A DNA stretch of 64,000 nt from Chamaelirium japonicum (taxonomy: Eukaryota; Streptophyta; Magnoliopsida; Liliales; Melanthiaceae). The notes beneath the pieces were generated by a model. That model was not told the origin of the DNA and made no database searches. It was given only the letters and a program-made list of their open reading frames with translations. The number at the start of each line of letters is the position of its first letter. The first letter of the stretch is position 1. The position numbers and the translations under genes are program-made. The stretch covers positions 69,185,744 through 69,249,743 of the forward strand of contig OX393550.1 of NCBI GenBank assembly GCA_947650365.1. Direction: 5' to 3'. Shown here piece by piece: positions 10,951 to 21,889 of the stretch.

Positions 10951-11339
10951 AAATTTCCTAATTTTTTTAGCAAAATTTTTAAATTTATTAATGATTAAAT
11001 GATAAAAAAATAATTAAATAAAGTGGGTTTGATTTGTGCTAGCCGTTGGTGCCAACTGCTAGTCCAACGGTCCATTTATTCTGGTCGTTCGATGCACTAC
11101 AGCGTTTATCATCGAGCGTCTAAATCACAGATCCATTCCTGTGTGTGGATGCATGTAAAGGGCATGTGGACTTTCAATTTGCTGAGATTGGGTGGGGCCT
11201 ACATGCGGACCCCATCGTTGACGAGTCCATTGGAGGGGTGTTTTGAAGGATCCTCACCAAATATGATGGGCCAGGGCATTTGCTAAGTTGGTTGTTGAGG
11301 CATGCTCTTATAACCTCGAAGGATCATGTGCCTTATTTT
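10951..11339. other. Anonymous intergenic sequence
   Basis: AT-rich at 10951-11020, then mixed sequence with a chance frame of 87 codons (11023-11286). A phrase near 11040-11075 (CCGTTGGTGCCAACTGC then CCAACGG) vaguely resembles the ends of the MITE at 11418 and could be a relic of that family. Nothing firmer is visible. Confidence 0.4.
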
Positions 11340-12003
11340 TCTAGGGAAGGAGGGGACATTGTACGCTTTCTTTTGTCTCCTTTCATCGTCAACTTCTAAT
11401 TGTTCTCCTTTCCCATAGTACAATACTCGGCTCTAATAGTCGTTGCAGCAGCGGGCTCCAACTGCTGATCTGGCAGTCAGTGATTGGACCATACTTCACT
11501 ATTACGAAGCGAATCGATAAAAAAAAAACCGAATCTAAAGTGGTAATGTGGGTCCCATATGATAGCATATGGGTCCAATCATTGATTGCCACATCAGCCG
11601 TTGGAGCCCGTTGCTCCAACAACCGTTGGAGCCTAGTATCGTTCTTTCCCATATGCTGATATTAGCCGGCTTTTATGCTTGTTTGACCTAGGATTTCGGG
11701 GTATTAAATTTTCATGGTCAAAGAATCTAGATTCTTCAAGTTCGGTGTTGGAACGAATTGATAAGAGCACTCTTGGTCACATCATCCATTCCCAAGGCTT
11801 TGGTTCTGCATCTTCCTCGGATTGCGACCAGCCATACACCTTTTCGTTCTGAACAATTCTTAACAGTTACCATCTTTCAGCACGCATTGCTGATGGGTTG
11901 TTAACTTTTGACTAGGAATATTTGTGCAATACCATATACAAAATTATTTCTAAAATCTTAGTCAACTGAATGAAGCCTCTGATTGATAAGATTATTTTTA
12001 GGG
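11340..12003 (+). pseudogene. LINE ORF2 fragment (endonuclease end plus start of RT)
   Basis: Outside the inserted MITE, the plus strand reads DLGFRGIKFSWSKN with VLERIDKSTLGHIIHSQG (about 11686-11797), typical of the LINE endonuclease C-terminal part. After a deletion comes LCNTIYKIISKILVN followed by MKPLIDKIIF (11923-12002), the first RT block. The match to the copy at 2690-2780 is clear. It breaks off at 12003. The missing continuation probably is the piece at 29243-29790 on the far side of the CACTA element. Confidence 0.65.
11409..11653. mobile_element. Mutator-type MITE, 227 bp, with 9-bp duplication
   Basis: The element 11418-11644 is nearly all inverted repeat: about 75 bases at each end pair with about 80 percent identity (GCTCCAACTGCTGATCTGGC against GCCACATCAGCCGTTGGAGC). 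TTTCCCATA is duplicated exactly at 11409-11417 and 11645-11653. It lies inside the LINE fragment and has no coding capacity. Confidence 0.85.
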
Positions 12004-13799
12004 GGACTTAGCCTAACTTTCTTGCTAAAAGATGCAAGATGCCTAAATGACAGCCAAAATAGTTATTTAGTTTGTGGTTCCTGCTAAAAGTTTCAAAATA
12101 TTTGCAGGAAACAACGTCAAAACAGCTGTTAAATCATAGCAAAAGACCGGCTTACCCTTTCGGATTCGAACAAACCGCACGCGAGAGAATAATTTTGATA
12201 TTTAGCGTATCACCCACTAAAAACTATATTTATTACCAAATTACCACCGTCTGTTTCAAAGACTGATAAATTTAGCCGTGTGCCTCTAACTATTATTTCA
12301 ATTAATAACTAACTGTCACTATCCACCATTAAAATCACAGTTCGAGAATCTAATATCCCTTTCTCTTTAAACCCCCAATTTTAATCAGGTCTCTTTCGTC
12401 TAAAGCATGATTTGAAGTTGGATTTTGAAATCGTACAACATAACCATAAGAATATTATAGGAATCCAACAAAAAACAGGCAAAAACTGATCAAATCAAAG
12501 GTACCATGTTTCTGATTTTTTTTTTTTATGAATTTATAATATAAATAATAGTAGTCTTAAATATATATACGAGATGAAAAATAATAAAATTTTCATTGTA
12601 AAACAGTGGATTATTTTTTAAAAAAAACTAAATAGTGTATAAATTAAAAATCTACAAAACCCTAATTTTTAGTTTTTTTAAACCAAATCTAAAAATCAAT
12701 TGTTACTTCTATTAAACATATTCACATTCCATATGCACATAAATAAATCAAAACTGATTTTCTTATAAAATATACTATAAATCAACATTCATGTAAATAA
12801 TAATTTTAAGATTGAATGAAGTGTAACTTTCTTTTATAAAAGTATATGATATTTTTAGATTTAACTCGTAAAATATATTATGAATTGATATTCGGATAAA
12901 TAGTAACTTTTAAATTGAATAAATTATAGTTTCTTTTATAAAGCATCTGATATTTTTATATTTAACATATGAAATCTACTATGAATTAATATTTAAATAA
13001 ATAGTAACTTTTGGATTACACGAAGTATAACTTTTTATAATAAACATCTATCATTTTATTTACTTTAACAAAAATGATCAATCAGTACAGGATAAAATAA
13101 TTTTTTTAGAAAAGTTACTATTCAATAAAAAAGTTATTATTCAAATTATTAGCTATATTATTGCAAAATCATTAACCTTTGTTTGTTTTATGTCTTTTTA
13201 AATATCTTTTTAAATATTATTAATCATTTAACAACTAAATTTATGAAGAAAATATAATAGACCTAAAAGTTACTATTTATTTTTAAAAAGTTACTTTTCA
13301 TCACATCGATATTTTAATGTTTATTTGACCATTATATATGATTTTCGTGATGACAAGTACTAACAATTGTGTTAACAAGAAGATTACAGTGTACGACCAC
13401 TTTATCAATGCATTTAAATTATTTTTTAATTAAAACTGAACTATTATATTAAAATATATAATTCTTAATTATATATAATATATATATTTGACCATCAATA
13501 ATAAGTATACATTATAAACGAAAAGTTACTATTTATTTTATAAAAGAAACTAAATATTTTATAAAATATGATATTAATAAGTTGTCATTATTATACATAA
13601 TTTTAATCATTAATAATTTATTTTGATACATATTAATCAGTAAATACTATATATAATACTCCCATAATAAAATTTATCAAAAACTATAAAAGTTACTTTT
13701 TAAAGGTAAAATATCACTGTTTGATTTTATAATATAATTTTATAAAATAAACTATTATTTTTATTTTTAATCTACTTTAATGATGATATCTGATCAATA

Positions 13800-13874
<75 letters not shown>

Positions 13875-14395
13875 ATCTAATTGTTTAATTAACCATTTAA
13901 ATTCAAAAGTTATTGTCCAAATATAAAAGTTATTATTCGATATAATGTGTTATTATTCAGTGTAACTAACATATTCATATGTTTGACATATCAAAAGTTA
14001 ATATCAAATATAATGAACACACATTATATTTCATAAGTATTAACATAATTTTTTATAATTATAATCAATTAAAATTTATATAAAATAATTATAATAGCTC
14101 ATTGTGTTCGTTATTTTAGATAACATACCTCATCTGAATTTATTTTTAATATATTAATAGTAAAAATTATTATTTATAATATATCATTAGATAACAAAAA
14201 ATTTAAAAAATCACTTTTAATTCATTATTCCTTAAGTAATTTTAAAAATTTACTATTTAAATAATAAAAGTTACTGTTTTATTTTTTTAATTATAGATTG
14301 CTATAAATGAAAAATACGATTGTAATATCATGACAAACACACACATATAAAATATAATCATTGGAGAAGGAAAAACAATTTTTATCTAAGGGTAT
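12004..14395. other. AT-rich gene-free block
   Basis: About 2.4 kb of strongly AT-rich DNA without a credible gene. The phrase AAAGTTACTATTTA and variants recur many times in both orientations. Three diverged units of about 100 bases, each with a TATACTATAAATCAACATTC-like core, follow one another at 12760-13060. A (TA)n microsatellite of about 72 bases is at 13801-13872. It is probably one or more decayed AT-rich transposons between the LINE break and the CACTA element. Confidence 0.6.
13801..13872 (+). repeat. (TA)n microsatellite
   Basis: About 36 uninterrupted TA units. Confidence 0.97.
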
Positions 14396-14417
14396 TAGAG
14401 CATCTTCATTATACCGA

Positions 14418-14695
14418 CGAAAATATAATTTTCGTCGGTACAAAGTAACAACAAATTGCAGAGTTTTCACCGGGTCTCTGAAAAAAATGAAACCCTACGA
14501 TTTGTCGTTACTTTATACCGACGGAAATTATATTTCCGTCGGTATAATGACTTTATACCGATGGCAAAATAATGTCCGTCGGTAAAAAGCAACAATAATT
14601 TGCTGGGTTTTTACCGGGTCTCTGGAAAAAATGAAACCCTGCGATTTGTCATCGCTTTTTACCGACGGAAGTAAAAATATCCGTCGGTAAAAACC
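14418..14695 (+). repeat. Left subterminal repeats of the CACTA element
   Basis: Three or more inverted pairs such as ACCGACGGAAAT and ATTTCCGTCGGT, within two tandem units of roughly 125-150 bases (each with TTTACCGGGTCTCTG and GAAACCCT). In this family such motifs bind the element-encoded accessory protein. Confidence 0.8.
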
Positions 14696-14699
14696 CTAC

Positions 14700-14945
14700 G
14701 ATAAATTAACTTCAGCGATCCTCTTCTGTTCTGTTTCGATCTAAAACCTATCCCGCCCCTTTCTCTCTCTCTCTCTCTTTCTAAATCCTGCCCCCTTCCC
14801 GGCCTCCCTCCCCCCCTCCCCGGCCTTCCTCCCCCCCTCCCCGGCCTCCCTTGCGTCCCTTCGGCCGGCCACCCCTTCCCTCTCTTGCGCCACCGATCGA
14901 CCGGCAAGCTCCTCCTCCTCCTCCTCCTCCTCCCTTTCCCCCTAG
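14700..14945 (+). promoter_or_regulatory. Probable promoter or leader region of the CACTA transposase
   Basis: A CT-rich tract (14758-14782), then CCCGGCCTCCCTCCCC-type repeats, then CTC triplets (14908-14932). This is a GC-rich leader unlike its AT-rich surroundings, placed between the subterminal repeats and the transposase. The minus-strand Gly/Arg frame through it is an artefact. Confidence 0.4.
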
Positions 14946-15109
14946 GTAATATGCAATTGGTCTAGTTTGTAAGGCTCGATTTGCAAAAAAATATAATTTT
15001 TTGATCAACTTGATGATAAACTAGTTTTTTTTTACAATAAAATACTAAGCAAAATTTTTTAAACAAACATCGACGGTATCAGAAATTATATTAATATATA
15101 AAAAAATTA

Positions 15110-15315
15110 ATTATACTTTGTCCCCCTGAATTTTAGGTCAAAAATATTTAAACTCCATATAGTTAAAAAACTACATTTTGCCCTATTGAAGTCAAATAAC
15201 AATTACAAAGTGAGAAATTAAGTAGTTGACAAAAGGAGTATTGTGCTAATATTTCAAACTTTAGGGAGCATTTTGGAACAAAGTAAACTATAGGGGGGTT
15301 AAGTGTTTTTGGCAG
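15110..15315. mobile_element. MITE-like repeat (CCCCCTGAATTTTAGG family)
   Basis: Phrases such as TACTTTGTCCCCCTGAATTT at one end and AACTATAGGGGGGTTAAG at the other match, in reverse, the repeat at 41212-41445. About 200 bp, no coding capacity. It lies between the leader and transposase of the CACTA element, so it inserted there. Confidence 0.6.
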
Positions 15316-15774
15316 CGATTCACATTTTGTGAGGACTCAGAGGCGATAGCGATTCACGTACGTGTCGCGAGGGGCCAAGGGCCTCGCTGGGTTGAGGCGG
15401 GCTGAGGTCTTGGTTGAGGCGGACTGAGACATGTACTTAATAATATGGGATAATTTTTCTCAAAACTCGGCCGGGCTATAGCCTGACCGAGCCAACTATT
15501 AGATCTGCCCATGACTTGACCCCTTCAACTATAACTATTCTCCGTCGGCATGTTGACCTTCCTCCTTAAATTTTTAACCATTAGGCTTAATTTTTATCCC
15601 CAAAATACTCTTCCCAGTGGAAATATAAAGATTTTTTCCATCAATTAGGGATATGGATGACCTGTAGAAGTTTCGGTTCAGTGTTCCATACCCGGGAACC
15701 GAAACCGAAATTGTGCGGAGTCTTATTGCATTGTTTGAAATTACTTCAGGTGTTGTATAGCCAGATAGACGAAG
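15316..15774. other. Upstream region of the CACTA transposase
   Basis: No gene. A phrase at about 15671-15710 (TTCGGTTCAGTGTTCCATAC then CCGGGAACCGAAACCGA) is also found at 54092-54132 inside an hAT MITE, so it is a relic of that family. Confidence 0.5.
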
Positions 15775-18700
15775 ATGTCTTCGATCGATAAGAGTTGGAT
15801 GCGTAATTCGAATCGCATGAGCCAAGAGTACAGAGAAGGAGTCAGGAAATTTCTGGATTTTGCATTTGAGCGTCTTGCACCGCTTAATGGAAAAATTTTG
15901 TGTCCCTGTATAGACTGCGGAAGGGTGACTAGGAAGGTTCGAGAGGAATGTGAGGTTGATCTAGTAATACGTGGCATTGACATTAGCTATACCCGTTGGT
16001 TCTCGCACGGTGAGGAGCTAGATGCAGTCCCTATGGCAGCTCACGGTGAACTGCAAACACAGTGATCGATGATGATAATATTAATACAGACGATGACGAT
16101 GACATACAAGGTATGATACATGATTTGCAAGGTGGAATAGGCACGAAAACACCGTCAGGTGATCAGCCCAATATTGAAGCGGACAAGTTCTACAGATTGC
16201 TTAAGGATACTGAACAACCTCTATACCTGGGGTGTGAGAAGTTTTCAAAACTCTTTTTCACTGTAAAGCTTCTTCATTTGAAGTGCCTTAATGGTTGGAG
16301 TAATAAGTCATTTAATATGTTGGTAGAGTTGCTGAAAGATGCTTTTCCTATAGGTGAGACAGTACCGAAAGCATTCTACGAGGCGAAGAAGATAATTAAA
16401 GATCTCGGTCTAGGTTATGAGAAAATTGATGCATGCGTGAACGATTGTATGTTGTACCGGAAAGAGTACGAACATGCGCGGTCATGCCACATATGCGGAG
16501 CAACGAGATATAAAGAGACGGATGTCGAGTCTAGTACCAATCGAAGGAAGAAAAATGTATATACAAAGGTTCTTCTATACTTCCCGCCTAGAGACAGGCT
16601 TCAGAGGTTGTTTATGTCATCGAAGAATACTGAGCACATAAGGTGGCATGCACGAGAAAGTACAGATGACAGGGTTATGAGCAAGGTTCTAAAAAGCGCT
16701 AGGCGCTAGTCGGTCGGTGGGGGGCCGCCTAGCGCCTAGGCGGGGCCTAGGCGGCGCCTAAGCGTTTTGCCTTTTTTTAAATTATTTTAATTATTATTTT
16801 GATATTATAATATATATATATATATGTTTAAAGATTAATAAAAGTTCAAGATTATCCCAAACCATTATTTTAAAGAACAAGTATATAACCATAATTCAAG
16901 ATTGAGTGATTAACAAGAACAAAAGCAAACATGGTCCGCCTGGCCAGCCTCAGCCCGCCTAGCCCGCCTGGTCCGCCTGGCCAGCCTCATCCCGCCTGGT
17001 CAGCCTCAGCCCGCCTAGCTCGCCTGGTCTGCCTGGCCAGCCTCAGCCCGCCTAGACCGCCTAGGTGGCCGCCTTGCCCCGCCTAGACCTCCTAGGCGGC
17101 CGCCTAGCTCCGCCTGGGAGCTTGACCGCTTTTCTGGAGCGCCTAGGGCCTAGGCGAGGCGGTGGGGGGCCGCCTAGCGCCTAGGCGCCGCCTAGGCGGC
17201 CGCCTAGACCGCTTTTTAGAACACTGGTTATGAGACATCCGACCGACTCTCTGACATGGAAAGATTTTGATCATACCTATCCTGAATTTGCATGTGAAGT
17301 TCGCAACATCAGGTTAGGGCTTGCTAGCGATGGCTTCAACCCCTTTAGGAATATTAGTGTGTCGTACAGCATTTGGCCAGTTGTCCTAGTTCCATACAAT
17401 TTACCTCCGTGGATGTGCTTAAAAAATCCATACACAATGCTCTCCTTGCTCATTCCCGGACATAGGTCGCCTGGTAATGATATTGACGTTTACTTGCAGC
17501 CGTTGATTGAGGAGTTGAACGAGTTATGGGAAGTTGGGGCCGATACGTATGATACCTCGTTGCACCAGAATTTTCGGATACATACGGCACTTCTATGGAC
17601 CATCAATGATTTTCCTGCATATGCCAACTTATTCGGGTGGAGTACTAAAGGAAAATTGGCATGCCCTACATGCAATAAGGAGACAGATTCATTACGATTG
17701 AAGAACGGAGGCAAGTTCTGTTATATGGGCCATCAAAGATTTCTTGTTGATGGCCATAAATGGAGGCAGAATAAAAGAGCGTTCAACGGCAAAAATGAAC
17801 TTGCAAAAGTCCCGGAGCAGCTTTCGGGGGTAGAAGTCTTGTGTGAATAGGATCATCTTGATGCGGTGGCACTTGGGAAAGGTAAAAAGAAGAGAACGTA
17901 TGAAGATTCTACGCGTGAGCATAACTGGAAGAAGAAGAGTATTTTCTTTAAACTACCGTACTGGAGCAGCCTACTCTTGCGGCATAACTTGGATGTCATG
18001 CATATCAAGAAAAATATATGTGACAACATTATAGGAACACTACTGAATCTCGACGGTAAGATGAAGGATAATCTTAAATCTTGTCTCGATCTTAAAGCGT
18101 TAGGCATTCAAAAATCACTTCATCCCCAAGAGATTGGGGATAAGTATGTGTTGCCAGTTGCATGCTACACCATGAGCTCAAAGAGAAGGCAGCCTTATGT
18201 GTGTTCCTACGGTCTGTGAAAACACTGGATAGGTGTCCGGTCCGTTAATTGAGCTCAGCACTTTTTTCAGACAGTTATGCTTGAAGGTACTTAGACTGGA
18301 CCAACATGATCAGATGGAGAGGGATATTGCGATCACATTGTGCAAGCTAGAGATGATATTTTCACCTTTCTTCTTTGATGTCATGACATATTTGACCATT
18401 CACTTAGCAAATGAGGCTAAACTCGGCGGCCCAGTTCATTACCGCTGGATGTATTTTATCGAGAGGTAATCGTCTCATCTTATTTTTTAATATATTTGAT
18501 CGTTCTTGATGTATTTATCCATAATTTTTTTCTCAAATTAGGTACTTGCGAACATTGAAATCATATGTTTGTAATAAAAGTCGTCCGAAGGGATCAATTG
18601 CTGAAGGATACCTAGCAGAAGAATATCTGATATTCTGCTCAAGATACCTATATGGTATAGACACACGATTCAATCAACTTGAGCGAAACTATGATGGTGG

Positions 18701-19795
18701 TCCAATAAACGTCGATGGGGGTCTGTTTATATTTGCCAAAATGGGTAGACCTGTAGGAGGAGGCAAAACCCATCGATTGTCTGTAGATGAGATTCAACAT
18801 GCACATATATATGTGTTGCACCAATATGATGAAGTATGGTCATTCATTGAGTAAGTATTTTACGATCATTTACTTATTCTTTCAGTCTATTCATTAAGTA
18901 TATGTGCTAATTATAATCTAATTCATAACCTGTAAAACAGGAAGCATAAAGCCATCATTAATAATCGGGGTACTCGAAATGCTCTACAAATTCATGATCG
19001 TGAATTTCCATCGTGGTTCGAGAAACACGTAAGTATTCACATCATTATTGAATTTTATGGACATCCATTACCGAACAATAATTATGTGCTCATATCATGA
19101 ATGTCATGTGGTTATTATAGGCATAAGAGCTACACGACAACCACAATCCGCTGATGAATGAGGATCTCTGGTGCTTATCTTGTAGTCCTTTGCAAGATGC
19201 AATATCGTACGATGGTTATATCATTAACGGTTATAGATTTTGGATGAAAGATAGTGAAAAATCACGAAGAACATAAAATAGTGGGGTTGTCGTCAACGGT
19301 CAGCAAGAAGAATTAGGAAATATCGACTTCTACGGCGTCCTCAACGAGATTCTCAAGATTAAATTCCTTGGCCAAAATCGGATCATATTATTCAAATATG
19401 ATTGGTATGATGTTAATAATCGCGGGACTGGTTATAATGTCGACAAATACGGTTTTATCAGCATCAACACTGGCAAGAGATTGAATACCCAATATCAAGA
19501 TCCATTCATTCTTGCCTCTCAAGTGAAACAGATATTTTATGCACCGGATAATACCTCTCCAGGTTGGTAAATTGTAGTCAGGTCACCACTGAGAGATTTT
19601 TATGACATGGGAGACAATGATGTGGGGGTCGTCGATGATGATTTGGATGCATATCAGAATGATGAGATAATCATTGTCAACGCAGTACACGATGAAAATA
19701 AAGAGGTCGACAATATAAACTGGACAGCGAATGCAGATCAAATGATAGAAGAGGGATGCAATGAGAGTGACAGAGATGAGATACAAAATGACTAG
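15775..19795 (+). pseudogene. CACTA transposase (TNP2-like), interrupted
   Basis: The order of parts matches plant En/Spm transposases. 15775-16065 is the transposase-associated domain (DKSWM start, then CPCIDCGR and FSHGEE). 16062-16680 is a linker with a Cys pair (CHICGATRY). 17227-17850 is the Transposase_21 core (MRHPTDSLTWKDFD, LPPWMCLKNPYTMLSLLIPG, GNDIDVYLQPL, LLWTINDFPAYANL, CPTCNKET). 17866-18219 holds KLPYWSSLLLRHNLDVMHIK. 18233-18854 is a DUF4218-type region (KLEMIFSPFFFDVM) with an intron near 18470-18540. Exons near 18942-19028 and 19122-19795 carry a DUF4216-type end (DFYGVLNEILKIKFLGQNRI). A 545-bp MITE at 16682-17226 splits it. In-frame stops follow EVLCE, SEKSRRT and DNTSPGW, and a frame change lies near 16060. 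It would act in the nucleus on the CACTA ends. Confidence 0.9.
16674..17234. mobile_element. hAT-type MITE, 545 bp, inside the transposase
   Basis: The element is 16682-17226. Its ends read CAAGGTTCTAAAAAGCG and, from the other side, CAGTGTTCTAAAAAGCG. GTTATGAG is duplicated exactly at 16674-16681 and 17227-17234. The interior has inverted blocks rich in CGCCTAGGCGG and a tandem stretch of CCGCCTGG/CCAGCCTC motifs (16936-17110). Removing the element and one duplication joins the two transposase frames without a shift. Confidence 0.93.
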
Positions 19796-20048
19796 ACCAT
19801 ATGTAAATCAAATTGTTTCATATTTAAATCAAATTGTTTCATATATAAATCATATTGTTTCATATATAAATCATATTGTTTCATATGTATATTATATTGT
19901 TTTATATTGTTTCATATGTAAATTATATTGTTTCATATATAAATCAAACTGTTTCATATGTAAATCATACTGTTTTATATGTAAATCAAACTGTTTCATA
20001 TTGTTTCATATGTAAATCATACTATTTCATATGTAAATTAAACTGTTT
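19795..20048 (+). repeat. AT-rich minisatellite, 18-19-bp unit
   Basis: About 13 imperfect copies of CATATGTAAATCAAATTGTT (variants CATATATAAATCATATTGTT) between the two CACTA genes. The frames across it are not coding. Confidence 0.9.
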
Positions 20049-20051
20049 TAG

Positions 20052-21816
20052 ATGACATCACGGTCGAGGGTTCGTAGAGGCAGGGGTGGGCTAGCTTGGA
20101 GCGCTCTGGCTGCCACCCCAGGGTCCGAGGCCGAACCCTCCGAATCTGGTAGTGTTGTTTCTCTCTCCACACCAGCTCCTGATAAGGTCGCAGCCTCCGG
20201 AGCTTCGAGCAATGCTCAGTACTCGACTACAGCGTCTACGCCTACAGGTAATGTTTAGATCTAAAGTTTTATACATATTGTAAATACTTGTTCAGTACTA
20301 ATGTATATTTTATTTGCAGGATCGAGGATCACCAGGCACGTAGGCGACCGGGGCGTGACGACGGCCCGACGCTTATCGACCTTACGCGAGTCGCTTTCCC
20401 TATAGTGGAGCGGTAGGACCTTTGTGGGCGAGCACGCTTTTGACGCCGCCACGTGGGTCGGTATGATAGTACGAGAGGAGAGGAATGCCCCGATTGTGGG
20501 GATAAGGGGGTGGAAGAACATTGATGCATCCTATAAGAAGAGGATATATCAGGTGTTTTTGGTACGTTAGTTTCATTAAAGCATTTTTGAATAATATCGT
20601 ACTTCTTTATAATTTGATTTGATAAAATGATTTGTTTCTAAATTGATTTTAAAGGAGAAATTTAAATGGGAGAACATGAAAACCGACACCCATCGGAAGG
20701 ACTTGTGGAAGACGATAGGTGAGCGGTACAAGGATTACCGTTACGAGCTCTACCAGCACTACGGTTACTTGGTCGGCCAGCCGGCTGAGGAGTTACAGGT
20801 TGCGGCCGTGATGAGAGACGCGTCATCGCTACACGTTCTACAGTTTTTGGTCGCTCACTGGGCCACTCCTCAGTTTCAGGTATAATTATTATTTTGTTGA
20901 TTCGTACTTGTTTTAATGTTATATTAAAAATTTATATTGATGTTTCAAAATTTAATCGATTGACACATGCGAGTTCTGCTAAAGGCAAGTAGAATAGAAA
21001 TGCCTCGACGACACCTGCTCCAGTGAAGTGGAGGACCTCCATGCCCCAGCTTGCCCAGCAGCTGGTAAATGATACAAATGTTTTTATTATTTAAAGCTCT
21101 ATACATGTTATATTAACTCATCTATTTATTTTATATATCAAACAGACACAGTCCTTGGGCCACGAGCCTAATCGGATTGACCTTTTTGAGGCCTTTAGGA
21201 GGCGGCGTACCGATGGGGCATTTATGGATGACATGGTTGCCTCGCAAGTGGTAAGTAATTAAATTACCGTTAATATATTCGTATATGTATGCCATAAAAT
21301 ATCATTGAATATCATTGGTTGTTTTCATATATGAGAGAATGCAACTTATGGTGACCCCGTCGGGCGAGGCCGGCTCCTTCAGCTCAGTATCTGTCGACTC
21401 AGTGATGGATACTGTGCTCAGACCTGCCACGCACGGCCGTGTCCTCTATACGGGCCTTGGAGTCACGCCCTCCTTCTACTTTGGACGAGAGGGTATGCGC
21501 TCGAGGGCACGGGATGCCCAAACCGGTGCTATCACTCAGTTACAATCTGCGCTGGACGTGGAGCGCGAGCAGAGGCAGGCCCTCGAGCACATGGTTGAGG
21601 CGGAGCGAGAGCAGAGGTAGGCCCTCGAGCAAAGGGTTGAGTCGAAGAGACAGGCCCTCGAGCAGAGGGTTGAGGTGGAGAGGCAGACCCTCAAGCGTAG
21701 AGTTGAGGCGGAGAAGAAGGCCTTTGATGAGGAAAGAGAAGCTCGCAGGGTACTGGAGCGTCAGCTTAATGACTTCATAAGCCGGTCTAGCGGTGGCTCA
21801 TGCTCATGATCAGGTA
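20052..21816 (+). pseudogene. Second CACTA protein (Transposase_24 / Ptta-En/Spm type), several exons
   Basis: ATG at 20052 starts a Ser/Ala-rich N-terminus (MTSRSRVRRGRGGLAW). GT-AG junctions suggest exons near 20052-20246, 20320-20562, 20654-20880, 20968-21063, 21146-21249 and from about 21335. Exon 3 (KWENMKTDTHRKDLWKTI) and exon 5 (NRIDLFEAFRRRRTDGAFM) match the conserved core of this family. The last part is a coiled coil of repeated RQALEQRVEVER-type units (21560-21770). An in-frame TAG in exon 2, another in exon 4 and a third at 21618 break it. In En/Spm-type elements this accessory protein binds the subterminal repeats. The satellite array starts about 75 bases after its last codons. 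Confidence 0.75.
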
Positions 21817-21889
21817 CTTACAAATCTTTATAATATTAGTAAAAAATATGAATCGTACTAATATGAGTTTAGATCATATTATCATGCTA
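21817..21889 (+). other. Possible splice donor and start of the satellite-bearing interval
   Basis: TCAG followed by GTACTTAC at about 21813-21822 looks like a plant 5' splice site directly behind the coiled-coil frame (whose TGA overlaps it). If used, the whole satellite array would be intronic, with the acceptor TTAATTGCAG just before 28478. Confidence 0.4.

Noticed and set aside
14659-15008. Gly/Arg-rich minus-strand ORFs
   Set aside because: They read the CT/CCCGGCC repeats of the CACTA leader backwards. No independent evidence.
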